Notes: generated by a model not told the origin, from the sequence alone. A DNA stretch of 37,934 nt from Chthoniobacterales bacterium (GCA_025980625.1 JAICXG010000001.1:1-37934); one strand, 5' to 3'; shown: positions 25,292 through 34,950, numbered from the stretch's first letter. Program-made: numbers and translations.

Positions 25292-26620
25292 ATGAACAAG
25301 CCGGAAACGGCCGCAGGAGAAAGCCAATTGATCCGCGCGCTGGGCGTTCCCGGCCTCACCGCCAACATCGTGAACGCAACGGTGGGCGCGGGAATTTTTG
25401 CCTGGCCGGCCACGATCGCAGCGCAGCTCGGCGCGGCTTCGTGGGTCGCTTACGTGATTTGCGGTTTGGCGATGTGCCTTTTCGTGACTTCTTTCGCACT
25501 CGCCGGCAGCCGCGTTTCCCTGACGGGCGGGCTCTACGCCTACGTTGAAGTGGCGTTCGGCCGGTATATCGGGTTCCTCGCCGGCGTTCTCTATTTTCTC
25601 ACCGCCATCCTCGCGATCTCCGGAATCGTCGAGCTGATCGCCAGTTCGGTCGGCTCATTCGTCCCTATCCTCAGCGGTTCGTTAGGCAAACCCGTCGTGA
25701 TTCTCCTCGTCCTCGCTTTTCTCGTCGCGATCAACATTCGCGGCGTGCGCACAGGCGCGCGCGCGGTCGAAGCCCTAACGATCGTAAAATTGGCGCCTCT
25801 GCTCATATTTGTCTTCGCGGGATTGTTTTTTCTCCATCCCCACGCGCTGGCCTGGCCGGGATGGCCGCACGGTGACGTTCTCGGCCGCAGTGTTCTCCAA
25901 CTCCTCTTTGCCTTTGTCGGTATCGAGGTCGCGCTCGTTCCGAGTGGCGAGATCAAGAATCCTTCCCGCACCGTGCCGCGCTCGATCTTCACCGCACTCG
26001 GCATCACCACCCTGCTCTATATTATGATCCAGTTGGTTGCGCTCGGTGTGATGGGCAATGAACTCGGTCGCTACGGCGATACCGCACTGGCCGAAGCCGC
26101 CGCGCGATTTCTCGGGAATGCCGGACGCCTCCTCATGCTCATCGGCCTAGCTGTTTCCGCCTTCGGTTGGGTTGCAAGCGACATCTTGAGTTCACCGCGA
26201 ATCGTTTATGCTTTTGGGCGCGACCGGTTCCTCCCGAGTTTTTTTGGCCGAATCCATCCGCGGTTTCACACTCCGCACGTCGCGATTGTGACCTACGCGA
26301 CCCTCGCCTTCTTTCTTTCGTTCAGCTCGACCTTCCAAAAACTGGCCGTGCTCTCGAATACTGCCGTGCTTCTTCTCTACATTCTTTGTTTTCTCGCCGC
26401 GCTGGAGTTAAAACGGCGCGACGTCCGCGGCGAAGGCGTACCGTTTGGATTTCCCGGAGCCAACTTCATTCCGGTGATTGCAATTGCCGTTGTCATTTGG
26501 ATTCTCTCGCACGCGACTCTTGGGGAACTGGAGATCACCGGGAGTTGCCTCGTGGTTGCTTCCCTCCTTTTTGTGGCGCGGGAAAGTTTGCTGAAGCGGC
26601 GTGGGCGGGTCGCGACCTGA
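25292..26620 (+). CDS. APC-family amino acid permease
   Basis: A 442-residue protein with about twelve membrane helices. The N-terminal helix-1 motif TANIVNATVGAGIFAWPATI contains the glycine-rich unwound segment (GAGIF) that binds the amino acid in APC transporters, and SLTGGLYAYVEVAFGRYIGF, AFVGIEVALVPSGEIKNPSRTVPRSI and SDILSSPRIVYAFGRDRFLP are the family's other signatures. The substrate cannot be told from sequence. The ATG at 25292 is used in place of a frame start at 25256. It is divergent from the dipeptidase, with about 77 bases between the two. Confidence 0.92.
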   Translation: MNKPETAAGESQLIRALGVPGLTANIVNATVGAGIFAWPATIAAQLGAASWVAYVICGLAMCLFVTSFALAGSRVSLTGGLYAYVEVAFGRYIGFLAGVLYFLTAILAISGIVELIASSVGSFVPILSGSLGKPVVILLVLAFLVAINIRGVRTGARAVEALTIVKLAPLLIFVFAGLFFLHPHALAWPGWPHGDVLGRSVLQLLFAFVGIEVALVPSGEIKNPSRTVPRSIFTALGITTLLYIMIQLVALGVMGNELGRYGDTALAEAAARFLGNAGRLLMLIGLAVSAFGWVASDILSSPRIVYAFGRDRFLPSFFGRIHPRFHTPHVAIVTYATLAFFLSFSSTFQKLAVLSNTAVLLLYILCFLAALELKRRDVRGEGVPFGFPGANFIPVIAIAVVIWILSHATLGELEITGSCLVVASLLFVARESLLKRRGRVAT

Positions 26621-26732
26621 CAGCCCTCCACCATATCTTGTGCCGGGGCTCTTCGGCCAGCCCTGCAAATAGCGTTTATTTTTCTTGTCACCAGCCTGCG
26701 CGGGTAGTATGCACCAGCTAGCTTTCGCGCCC

Positions 26733-29700
26733 ATGCATCTTAAATCGCTCGAGCTTTTCGGGTTCAAATCGTTCGCCGATAAAACCGTTTTCAACTTTCA
26801 CGAAGGCGTGACCGCAATCGTTGGCCCTAACGGTTGCGGAAAATCCAACGTCCTCGACGCCGTTCGCTGGGTTCTCGGCGAGCAATCGGCCAAAGCCCTG
26901 CGCGGCGGTGAAATGGCCGACGTCATTTTCAACGGCACTGACTCGCGCAAGCCGGTCGGGTTTGCGGAAGTTTCCCTAACCTTCACCGATTGCTCAGCAG
27001 AACTCGGCATCGATTGGCACGAAGTGCGCGTGACCCGGCGAGTTTATCGCGACGGCATTTCGGAATATCTCCTCAACAAAACCGTCTGCCGGCTGAGGGA
27101 CATCCAGGCTTTGTTCGCCGACACCGGCATCGGGCGCGCCGCCTATTCAATGATGGAACAGGGCCGGATCGATCAGATTCTCAGCTCGCGTCCAGAAGAT
27201 CGGCGGGCGGTTTTCGAAGAAGCGGCCGGGATCACGAAATACAAAACGCAAAAGCGCGAGGCGCTGCGCAAACTCGAGGCGACCGAGGCGAACCTGCTTC
27301 GGCTGGGGGACATCATCAAGGAGGTGAAACGCCAGATCGGCTCGCTCCAGCGCCAGGCCGGAAAAGCGCGACGTTATCAGGCTTTGCTTCTTGATCTGCA
27401 GGTGCTCGACAGTCATCATTCGCGCGCTCAGCTCGATTCGCTCGCGGCGGAGCTGGAATGCTCGCGCGCCGCAACCGTGCAACTCGATGAACAACAGCGA
27501 AGCACTGAAGCGGAAATCGAGGAGTACGAAAACCGAGTCGCAGGCGAGCGCGCGCAACTTGATGTAGTCGACGCGCAAATCAACGCGGCTCGCGCCGAAG
27601 TGCAGCGGCTCCAAAATCAGATCGCCTCGTATCGCAATCGGATCGATTTCAACCGGGAGCGTGCCGAGGAATTGACCGGATTGATCGGGCGCTACGAAAC
27701 GGATGTCGCATCGGCCGAAGCAAAACGGGCGCAACAGAAAACGGAAATTCACGACACCGATTTGCTCCTTCTCGAGACGAAACGCCTCCTTGCCGCGAAA
27801 CAGATCGAGCTGGAAGAGTTGAGCGCACGCGCCGCCGAAGTGCGCGAGGCGTGTGAGAATCGCGAACGCGAACTGCAGGCACTCGAGCTCGCGATCTCGA
27901 AATCGGAAAATCGCCTCGCCGATTTCGAAAGCGAGATTGCGAGCACGACCGCACGACGAGCGGCGACCGAACCGCGAGTCGCCGAATTGCGAGCGTCGTT
28001 AGGCGAAGCTGCTGCTGCCCGGCAGACGATTGCCGATCAACTCGCGCAGGTGCGCGCCGCCGCCGAGGAGGAACAGACCGCGCTCCAGGAACTCGGGGCG
28101 CAAACGCCGGCGGCCGAGGAGGAGCTGCATCGCCAGGAAGGGCGATTGCGCGAGGCGGAAAGCGCCTTGATGAGCAACGATCGCGCGATTACCGAAGGAC
28201 AATCGCGGTTGGAAATTCTGCAGCAGCTCAATGCCGAGGGCGAAGGGCTGGCCGAGGGTTCGCAGGCGGTCCTGCGCGGGCTCGATCAGCCAGAGCGCAT
28301 CTTGCCCGCGATCAAGGGCGCGCTCGCTTCCTTGATCGAAGTCGATGAAGACTTCATTCGCGCGATTGAAGCCGCGCTTGGTCGGAATCTGAACGCGATT
28401 GTCCTGCAAGACGGCGGGCTCGCCCCCGAGATCATCGCAATTCTGACCGGCAAACGACTCGGCCAGACCGCGCTGATTGCGCCGGGACTTAGCGCCGCGC
28501 CCACGCCTTCGGTGCGAGGTCTGCCGCCCGGCGCGATCGGCTGGGCGACGGAGAAAGTCCGCGCCGATGTCGAGTTTGACCTGCTCGTTAGGCAATTGTT
28601 AGGCAACGTGGTTCTCGTCAGAGATCTCTCCGAGGCCTTGAAGTTGAAGCGGGAATTTCCGGATCTCACTTTTGCCACCCGCGGCGGTGAAGTTGTTTCC
28701 GCCGAGGGCGTGATCTACGGCGGCCTGATCAATCAGGAAATCGGCTCGCTCTTTGCGCGCAAAACTCAGATCGCGAAGCTCGCCGCCGAACAGGAGAAGC
28801 TTCTCGGCGAGCAAGCAAATCTTCAGGAAAAACGCGACGAAGCGAAACGTCACGTAGGTGCCGCAGCCGAGCATTTGGCCAATATTCGCGAGCAACTTCA
28901 GGCGGCCCGGAGTGAGCACGGCGCTACCACCGCACGGACGAGCGCGCTCGATCGCGAATGGTACGAAGCGAATCGCCGGTTCGAAGCGCTCGATTGGGAG
29001 CGCGCGACGCTCGATCAGCAACTTGCCAGTGCGGCTGAACGATTGGCGCACCTGGAAAATGAAGCCGAGGAGCAGCGAGAATTTCTCGCCGGCGGACGCA
29101 AGCGCCTAACGAATTTGGAATCGGCGGCGGAAACCGAACACCTGCGCGACGCAGAGATCACAGAGCAGGTGGGCGAACTCCGGCTCGCGGTCGCGACGGA
29201 GCGGCAGCGGCACGAAGGCTTGCGCACCCAGCGCGCGCCGATGACTACCCGCGAGGCCGAGCTTTCCGAATTGATCGCAACCCGGCGCAGCGACATCGCG
29301 AATTACCAGGCGCGGCTCGAACAGCAGAGCGTCGAGACCGCCGCAGCCGAGCGCGCGATCGAGGAAAACAACGTCAACCTGACGCGCGCCGAAGCCGCCG
29401 TCGCGGAGATCGCGCAGACGCGCGCGGCGCGCCTCGCCGAGGTCAACGAGCTAGAGGCAGACTTGCGGGTGCGGCGCAAAGCATTGAGCGAGCTGCACGA
29501 CGCGCGCGGGAAGGAAGAAGTGCGGCAGACGCAGATCCAGTTGAAAATGGAAAATCTCGCTGAGCACGTGATGCGGCGCTACCAGATCGACCTGCGCGAG
29601 TTTGCGGTCGATCGTTATGCGTTCATCAAGAGCTACCGCGCGCAGATCAAACAGCGCGGCAAAGCCGAAGCGGAAACAGCGACCGAACAAATCGAGGAAG

Positions 29701-30449
29701 AACAACTCCGTCTGCTGGTCGAAGAGATGACCCGGCAGCTCGATGCGATGGGCCCGGTGAATCTCGACGCCGTGCACGAGTACGACGAACTCGAGGAGCG
29801 CTACAAGTTTCTCGAAACGCAGAATACCGACCTGACGAATTCCCGCCGCGAACTGCTCGATGTCATCGCCCGGATCAACCAGACGACGGAAAAACTTTTC
29901 GCGGAAACTTTCGCGCAGGTCCGGATCAACTTTCGAGAAATGTTCGCCGAGCTTTTCGGCGGCGGTCGAGCCGATCTTGCGTTGCTCGATGAAAACGACG
30001 CGCTCAACTGCGGAATCGACATCATCGCGAAGCCGCCAGGGAAACAATTGCAAAGCGTTTCGCTCCTTTCCGGCGGCGAACGCACGATGACGGCGGTCGC
30101 GCTTCTCTTTGCGATTTACATGGTGCGGCCGAGCCCGTTCTGCGTTCTCGACGAAATGGACGCGCCGCTCGACGAATCGAACATCAACCGCTTCATCAAA
30201 GTGCTCGATCGATTTGTGAACCAAAGCCAGTTCATCATCATCACGCATAACAAGCGCACGATCGCGAAGGCAGACATCCTTTATGGCGTGACGATGGAAG
30301 AACGGGGCATCAGCAAGCTGGTCGGGATGCGCCTAACGAAAGCGAAACCGCAGGATGAAGTCGCGCCCGCACGAGAGAGCACGGCCGCGCAGCAGAAGTC
30401 GCTCGGGTTTGAGGAGGCAGAGTCGGGCAGAATGGCAGTGACTCGTTAG
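26733..30449 (+). CDS. smc: chromosome segregation protein SMC
   Basis: SMC is the ATPase of the bacterial condensin complex with ScpA and ScpB, neither of which is in the window. The 1238-residue product has the Walker A GPNGCGKS at residues 31-38, VRWVLGEQSAKALRGG, a long coiled coil, a hinge near residues 510-650 (DEDFIRAIEAALGRNLNAIV, TRGGEVVSAEGVIYGG), a second coiled coil, the signature LLSGGERTMTAVALLFAIY and Walker B PSPFCVLDEMDAPLD. The ATG at 26733 gives the family's usual N-terminus (MHLKSLELFGFKSF). The stop TAG is formed by a TCGTTAGGC element (30443-30451); four more copies are inside, and a near-match CCTAACGG codes part of Walker A. Confidence 0.97.
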   Translation: MHLKSLELFGFKSFADKTVFNFHEGVTAIVGPNGCGKSNVLDAVRWVLGEQSAKALRGGEMADVIFNGTDSRKPVGFAEVSLTFTDCSAELGIDWHEVRVTRRVYRDGISEYLLNKTVCRLRDIQALFADTGIGRAAYSMMEQGRIDQILSSRPEDRRAVFEEAAGITKYKTQKREALRKLEATEANLLRLGDIIKEVKRQIGSLQRQAGKARRYQALLLDLQVLDSHHSRAQLDSLAAELECSRAATVQLDEQQRSTEAEIEEYENRVAGERAQLDVVDAQINAARAEVQRLQNQIASYRNRIDFNRERAEELTGLIGRYETDVASAEAKRAQQKTEIHDTDLLLLETKRLLAAKQIELEELSARAAEVREACENRERELQALELAISKSENRLADFESEIASTTARRAATEPRVAELRASLGEAAAARQTIADQLAQVRAAAEEEQTALQELGAQTPAAEEELHRQEGRLREAESALMSNDRAITEGQSRLEILQQLNAEGEGLAEGSQAVLRGLDQPERILPAIKGALASLIEVDEDFIRAIEAALGRNLNAIVLQDGGLAPEIIAILTGKRLGQTALIAPGLSAAPTPSVRGLPPGAIGWATEKVRADVEFDLLVRQLLGNVVLVRDLSEALKLKREFPDLTFATRGGEVVSAEGVIYGGLINQEIGSLFARKTQIAKLAAEQEKLLGEQANLQEKRDEAKRHVGAAAEHLANIREQLQAARSEHGATTARTSALDREWYEANRRFEALDWERATLDQQLASAAERLAHLENEAEEQREFLAGGRKRLTNLESAAETEHLRDAEITEQVGELRLAVATERQRHEGLRTQRAPMTTREAELSELIATRRSDIANYQARLEQQSVETAAAERAIEENNVNLTRAEAAVAEIAQTRAARLAEVNELEADLRVRRKALSELHDARGKEEVRQTQIQLKMENLAEHVMRRYQIDLREFAVDRYAFIKSYRAQIKQRGKAEAETATEQIEEEQLRLLVEEMTRQLDAMGPVNLDAVHEYDELEERYKFLETQNTDLTNSRRELLDVIARINQTTEKLFAETFAQVRINFREMFAELFGGGRADLALLDENDALNCGIDIIAKPPGKQLQSVSLLSGGERTMTAVALLFAIYMVRPSPFCVLDEMDAPLDESNINRFIKVLDRFVNQSQFIIITHNKRTIAKADILYGVTMEERGISKLVGMRLTKAKPQDEVAPARESTAAQQKSLGFEEAESGRMAVTR

Positions 30450-30496
30450 GCCGGCCGCCCTGCTCCTCGTTCATCCAAGCGCTTCACGCAGGACGA

Positions 30497-30531
30497 CAAG
30501 ATAGGCAACGTCCTCGGTTTGACCTATCTTG
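30497..30531. promoter_or_regulatory. 9-bp inverted repeat between smc and the nuclease gene
   Basis: CAAGATAGG at 30497-30505 and CCTATCTTG at 30523-30531, separated by 17 bases. It lies in the 106-base gap and could be the smc terminator or an operator of the downstream nuclease gene, whose start is 25 bases later. There is no T-run. Confidence 0.45.
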
Positions 30532-30555
30532 GCCGCCGGCGCGTTTCCCAATTCC

Positions 30556-31704
30556 ATGCACAAAGTTTTGTCGTTGGCTGCTGGCTGTATTTGTTTGTTT
30601 GCGCTCGCGGCCCGCGCCTACGGCCCCGAGGGACACAAGATCATCGGCGCAATCGCCGATCAACGGCTCGCTCGCACCTTGGCCGGCGCACGCGTTTCGG
30701 AACTGCTCGACGGCTACACTCTCGAGGAGGTCTCGATGATCGCCGACACGATCAAGCAGTGGGACAAGCCGGGCGTCGAAGGCCCAAACGTGCAGCGATA
30801 TTTCTCCTCTCATCCGCTGATTGCGGAGCAGTTGCGCGAGTTCTGGAAAGCCAATCCGCCTACGGATGACCTAAACTCGCCCGTGCCGTCGCATCACTGG
30901 TTCCACTACACCGATGTGCCGCTGGCCGGGAATGCGGATTATGCCGGGGGCAAAACCGGTCGGAGCCCATGGGACATCGTCCACATGATGCGCTACTGCA
31001 TCGAGGTTCTGGCCGGAAATATTCCGGCGAGCAACGAACGCAAAATCACCCAGCCGATCGCGCTCATTCTCCTCGCCCATTATGTCGGCGACATCCATCA
31101 ACCCCTCCATGTCGGCGCCGAGTACTTCGACCGCAAAGGCAAGCCGGTGAATCCGGACAAGATCAGCGCGGCGTTACCGGACGAGGGCGGCAATTCCCTT
31201 CGACTCAAGCTCGCCGGCGGCTTCCCGCGCAAACGCGATCCGAAATTTCACGGCTACTGGGACGCCGACGCAGTCCTGGCAAACCTCCCGCTGCTTCCCG
31301 CGACCATGCCGAAGGAACTCCGGCAACAAAAGACGGATCTGGCGCTAAAGTCCCTAACGAGTCGACTCGCGAAAGTCGAACCGACGCATTGGCAGATGTC
31401 GCCGACGCTGCCGCTCGAGGATTATCCGGAAGGATGGGCAAATGAAATCCTGCCGATCGCGCGCGAAGCGTATGGCCGGCTGCATTATCAAAACATCGCG
31501 CCCAGGTTGGACAACGGGAAACTGGTCGCCGAAGGCGAACTCGTGGAGAAACCGGGCGAGCACGAGATGCCGTATGCAAAATGGGCGGCCGACACTGTCC
31601 TTGACGAAATGCACAAGGCCGGCTGGAGACTTGCCGATTTGCTCGTGAAGCTGCTCACGCCTAACGAGAAGGCGCGGTCCCAAATCGCGGGCGCCGCCCC
31701 TTGA
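30556..31704 (+). CDS. S1/P1-family zinc nuclease, exported
   Basis: The 382-residue product has a signal peptide (MHKVLSLAAGCICLFALAARA) and a mature N-terminus YGPEGHKIIGAIAD that matches the trinuclear-zinc S1/P1 nucleases. Zinc ligands are seen in GPEGHKI, MIADTIKQWD, HHWFHYTD and HYVGDIHQPLHVGAEY. In fungal enzymes the first mature residue is Trp and its backbone binds zinc; here it appears to be Tyr22. These enzymes degrade single-stranded DNA and RNA or act as 3'-nucleotidases, here probably in the periplasm. The ATG at 30556 is chosen because it begins the signal peptide directly. The next gene starts 41 bases after the stop. Confidence 0.88.
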   Translation: MHKVLSLAAGCICLFALAARAYGPEGHKIIGAIADQRLARTLAGARVSELLDGYTLEEVSMIADTIKQWDKPGVEGPNVQRYFSSHPLIAEQLREFWKANPPTDDLNSPVPSHHWFHYTDVPLAGNADYAGGKTGRSPWDIVHMMRYCIEVLAGNIPASNERKITQPIALILLAHYVGDIHQPLHVGAEYFDRKGKPVNPDKISAALPDEGGNSLRLKLAGGFPRKRDPKFHGYWDADAVLANLPLLPATMPKELRQQKTDLALKSLTSRLAKVEPTHWQMSPTLPLEDYPEGWANEILPIAREAYGRLHYQNIAPRLDNGKLVAEGELVEKPGEHEMPYAKWAADTVLDEMHKAGWRLADLLVKLLTPNEKARSQIAGAAP

Positions 31705-31745
31705 TGCAGGCTCGACTTGCGGCAGGCAGCGCCTATCCTGAAAAC

Positions 31746-32114
31746 ATGAAGTGGCAGACGAAAATTCTGGCCGCGCTGATCGTCGCAGTCGGCCTGCTAC
31801 CGCTTGCCGGTTTTCCCCAATCGCCGCCGCCAGCACCGAACCCTGTCTACGGCGCTTATCCCGACAAGTACAAGGAGATCATCACCAGCTGGCTCAACTC
31901 GGCGCTCCTCGATCCGCAGAGCCTGATTATTAAATGGCGGAGCGAGCCGCGACCGGGGGAGCTAAAGGTGCAAGGCAAAACGATCTCCGGGTTTTTGGTC
32001 GATTTCTCGGTCAACGCCCGAAACATGTTTGGCGTTTACACCGGCGCGCAGAAGCACACCGCGCTTATTCGTGACGGCCAGGTCGTCACGGCCACCGGGT
32101 TTGTCGCTCGTTAG
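31746..32114 (+). CDS. small exported protein of unknown function
   Basis: A 122-residue product with a signal peptide (KILAALIVAVGLLPLAGFPQ) and a Pro-rich stretch, then a compact domain (YKEIITSWLNSALLDPQSLI, KVQGKTISGFLVDFSVNARN, QKHTALIRDGQVV). The pattern resembles small periplasmic proteins found beside AsmA-like or lipoprotein genes, but I recognise no family. The last 29 bases overlap the convergent AsmA-like gene, and its TAG stop lies inside the inverted pair of dispersed elements at 32108-32127. Confidence 0.7.
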   Translation: MKWQTKILAALIVAVGLLPLAGFPQSPPPAPNPVYGAYPDKYKEIITSWLNSALLDPQSLIIKWRSEPRPGELKVQGKTISGFLVDFSVNARNMFGVYTGAQKHTALIRDGQVVTATGFVAR

Positions 32115-34920
32115 GCAAGCCTAACGAGATCGGCGGCGGCGGGACGGTGCGCAGGAGCAACGGTTCGGTCCGCATCGATCGCGGCCGGAGGAAGAATGTT
32201 CGCTGCTCGGTGAGGAAAGCTTGAGTCTCCGGTGCCCTGGAATAAATCGTTAGGCTGCCCGTCCCCGAGCCGAGCCTTCCGCGCACCACCGCTTTTTCGA
32301 GCCGCGGTTTTTCACCTCCGTTCCCCTCGCCGATAAGGCGGATGCTGGAAAGATTGGCGCCGCTCGGCGGAAGATCGACCAGCGCAAGTTCGCCCTCCGC
32401 CGGCTCGATCGAAAGCTGGAAGTCGGGTGGTGCGGTCGTTAGGCGGGCAGACAAACCCAGCTCTCTTCCTCCGATTTCGCCTCGGATACTGATGTCGGCG
32501 CGATCGGTTGCGAAACGGAGTTGTGCGCTAAGATCATTCAGCTCCGGCCAGGGCGGAGGCGGCTTCAGCGCCGCGCCGAGAATTTGCGCTTCTCCGGAGA
32601 TGCGGGGAGCGCCTAACGAGCCGGAGAAGGCAATCGTGCCGCTGAGCAAACCGTGCGGCGCCCAGGACTGCATTTCGTTAGGCAAATCCTCCAGGAAAAG
32701 GGCCGAACAACCGGCCGTGAGGGAAAATGGCGCCGTCGGATCGAGCACGCTACCGACCTCGAGGTGCTCCTTATCCAGCCGCAACGGGATGGAGGCATTC
32801 GCCCAGACCGGCGACGACTTACCAAACAACGCGGTCGCTTCGCCATCGGCACGTCCGTCGATATAGTGACCGTCGAAGACGAGCATATCCTTCGATGACG
32901 CCCCCCCGAAGTTCTGCAGCCGGCCGCCGCCTGTGATCTGGAGTGCGCCTAACGAACCGAAAGCGGCGACTTTGCCCTCGAGGACGCCATCCAGCGGAAG
33001 CTTTTCCCCGAGAGCATCACCCAGTTTTCCCAGATCGAGATGATCGATGGCGAGGTCGAGGTCGAACTTCTGTTTTGCATCCAACGCCGCAAAGACCCGG
33101 CGCGTGTTCCGCCAGCGATCAATTCCGAAGGGAAAAAAGATTGTGCCGGTGACGCGCGGCGCGCCATCGAGCGTGAGCCGGAGCGATTGGAACTCGACGA
33201 AGTTTGCGCCGAGCATGAGATAGCCGCCTAACCACAAGCGGTCGTTCCCGACCTGGAACGTGCGAAAGAAAACATCGCGCGGCGAATAGCTCCCTTCGAG
33301 CGTGAAATCGAGCGGCATACGCAACAAAGGAATCGGCAATCGCAATCCATGAGCATAGAACTGGAAGGTGCCAGAGTTGGCTGCGACTGTGCCGTCGCCG
33401 CGCCAATCGAAGGTTGCACCGCCGCCGAGGTTCGAGTTCTGCCAATCGGCTGGAAAAAGCGGAGCGTAGCTGGCGAGGTCATTGATCGCACCGGTGAGGC
33501 GGGCGGTGAAACGATGCGGCGCGCGCAGATCGATCTCGCCCGCTGCACGGAGAAAATCCTGCGCGTGCCGCGCTTCCAGGCTCTCGAGCGTGATCTCGCC
33601 GCCGCGCAAGTGCATGGCGGCCCCTAACGAGTCGAGGGTGACACCGCGAAAGCTCACACCGTTGCCACGGAGGTTGAGCGCTCCGTGCGCTTCCGAGGCA
33701 AGCGCATCGATGTCTCCTTCCGCGGTGACCGCGCCGGTAAAGTCGCCGGTGGTCGCGCCGAAGAGCTTGGCGAAACTGTTTAGGTCGGGAATGGTCGCAC
33801 TCAATTGGCAGCGGAACGGCAACTCCATCCAACTGCGTCCCTTTTTCGGCCAGAGCAATTGGCCATTGATCGTGAGCTGGTTCTCGCGCTGGCGGATGTA
33901 AAGCTGGTCAACCGCAAGACGGCGATCGTAATAGGTCGCGCCCAACATGACGCTGTCGGCGCGCCGCTCGCGCCAGGCGAAATCTGTCAGCTCCATCCAG
34001 ACCGACGCGGTGCCATCGAGAAACTGGCCGGGATTTCCGCGCAAGGTGAACTTGCTCGCGCGGATCCGGCCGGTGATCGGCTCGAGGAAGCCGAACGTGC
34101 TCGCGATCTGCGCGAGGGAAATGTTGGAAGCGGATCCGGCGACATCGACCGACGATTTCTTCCCGGCTTTCGCCTCCAGGCTGGTGCGGAGTGTGCCGCC
34201 ATAGGCATCGAGCTGGAGATCAGTTCGCACCCGTCTTCGCGCCAGGCGCGAGAGATCGAGGGTGAGCGCTTCCAGATCGAGGCCGCGGACGAGCGGGATT
34301 CCGGCAATCGTTAGGCGATTGCCTTCCCACGAGGTCGCGCCGCGGAGATCGACGAAAGTTTTCCGCAGAAGCGGCGATCTCACCGCGACCTCGCGCGCGA
34401 GGAATTTTCCCGCCTCGATCGCGCTCGCGCTCAGTGTCAATCCCCGCAAACTGGCCGCGACATTGGCAGTCGTTAGGTCGAGGTCGGCCTGAGCGATACG
34501 GAAATTTTCCGGAACGAGCTGGGCGAGAAGGGCCCAATCCAGCTCTTTTGTCGCAGTTCTCGGGATCGGGAAGCGGAGTTTCACATTGAGCTGGTCGACC
34601 TTGATGGAGCGCAGGAAGGCGCTGCGATGGGAGAGAATTTGGCCGTGAAAATTGAGCTCCACGACGAGTTTGTGAACTTCGATCGAGACCTCCCGCGCCG
34701 CGCCGGGGGGCGAGAAAAGGCGCAGCTTCTGGATCGTGACCGGTTGGAGCAACGGCGCGTCGATTGTCCCGATCTCCGCCTGCAGCCCTTCGCGCGCCGC
34801 CGCCCAGCGCAGCCAGAGGCGAATGCCCGCGGGAATTAGAACAGGCGCCAACACCGCGTCGAGCGCGGCGAGGAGAAGCCCGACGAGCAAGAGAAGGAGA
34901 AGACGTTTTCGAAACGACAT
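32086..34920 (-). CDS. AsmA/TamB-like repeat protein
   Basis: A 944-residue protein anchored by one N-terminal helix (LLLLLLVGLLLAALDAVLAP), with the rest made of beta-rich repeats such as SIKVDQLNVKLRFPI, AITGRIRAS-type and LEGKVAAFGSLGALQITGGG segments. This is the layout of AsmA/TamB/YdbH-type proteins, which form a hydrophobic groove for lipid movement between inner and outer membrane. The exact subfamily is uncertain. It has a dense set of dispersed elements (ten copies) and ends in overlap with the convergent small exported gene. Thirty bases separate it from the upstream DUF4230 gene, so they are probably one operon. Confidence 0.8.
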   Translation of the reverse strand: MSFRKRLLLLLLVGLLLAALDAVLAPVLIPAGIRLWLRWAAAREGLQAEIGTIDAPLLQPVTIQKLRLFSPPGAAREVSIEVHKLVVELNFHGQILSHRSAFLRSIKVDQLNVKLRFPIPRTATKELDWALLAQLVPENFRIAQADLDLTTANVAASLRGLTLSASAIEAGKFLAREVAVRSPLLRKTFVDLRGATSWEGNRLTIAGIPLVRGLDLEALTLDLSRLARRRVRTDLQLDAYGGTLRTSLEAKAGKKSSVDVAGSASNISLAQIASTFGFLEPITGRIRASKFTLRGNPGQFLDGTASVWMELTDFAWRERRADSVMLGATYYDRRLAVDQLYIRQRENQLTINGQLLWPKKGRSWMELPFRCQLSATIPDLNSFAKLFGATTGDFTGAVTAEGDIDALASEAHGALNLRGNGVSFRGVTLDSLGAAMHLRGGEITLESLEARHAQDFLRAAGEIDLRAPHRFTARLTGAINDLASYAPLFPADWQNSNLGGGATFDWRGDGTVAANSGTFQFYAHGLRLPIPLLRMPLDFTLEGSYSPRDVFFRTFQVGNDRLWLGGYLMLGANFVEFQSLRLTLDGAPRVTGTIFFPFGIDRWRNTRRVFAALDAKQKFDLDLAIDHLDLGKLGDALGEKLPLDGVLEGKVAAFGSLGALQITGGGRLQNFGGASSKDMLVFDGHYIDGRADGEATALFGKSSPVWANASIPLRLDKEHLEVGSVLDPTAPFSLTAGCSALFLEDLPNEMQSWAPHGLLSGTIAFSGSLGAPRISGEAQILGAALKPPPPWPELNDLSAQLRFATDRADISIRGEIGGRELGLSARLTTAPPDFQLSIEPAEGELALVDLPPSGANLSSIRLIGEGNGGEKPRLEKAVVRGRLGSGTGSLTIYSRAPETQAFLTEQRTFFLRPRSMRTEPLLLRTVPPPPISLGLPNERQTRWP
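32108..32127. repeat. inverted pair of dispersed elements at a convergent 3' overlap
   Basis: TCGTTAGGCAAGCCTAACGA is a perfect palindrome of two 9-base elements around AA. The TAG of the plus-strand gene lies in the left arm; both arms are translated in the minus-strand AsmA-like gene (ISLG, LPNE). It could form a hairpin in either transcript and act as a terminator. Confidence 0.85.
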
Positions 34921-34950
34921 CAGCTGGTGCGGTTCTGCGCCTAACGACGC

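Noticed and set aside
26685..26713. Promoter before smc (TTGTCA with TAGTAT).
   Set aside because: The spacer is 14 bases for the good -10 box, and a 17-base spacing gives only TATGCA.
32611..32683. Integron attC-like pairs: GCCTAAC and GTTAGGC match the RYYYAAC and GTTRRRY core sites, and some copies lie 70-150 bases apart in the right order.
   Set aside because: The inner sequences show no further complementarity, the copies are in housekeeping genes in all registers, the conserved block is 9 bases instead of 7, and no integrase is present. The resemblance to core half-sites is recorded because it should be tested.
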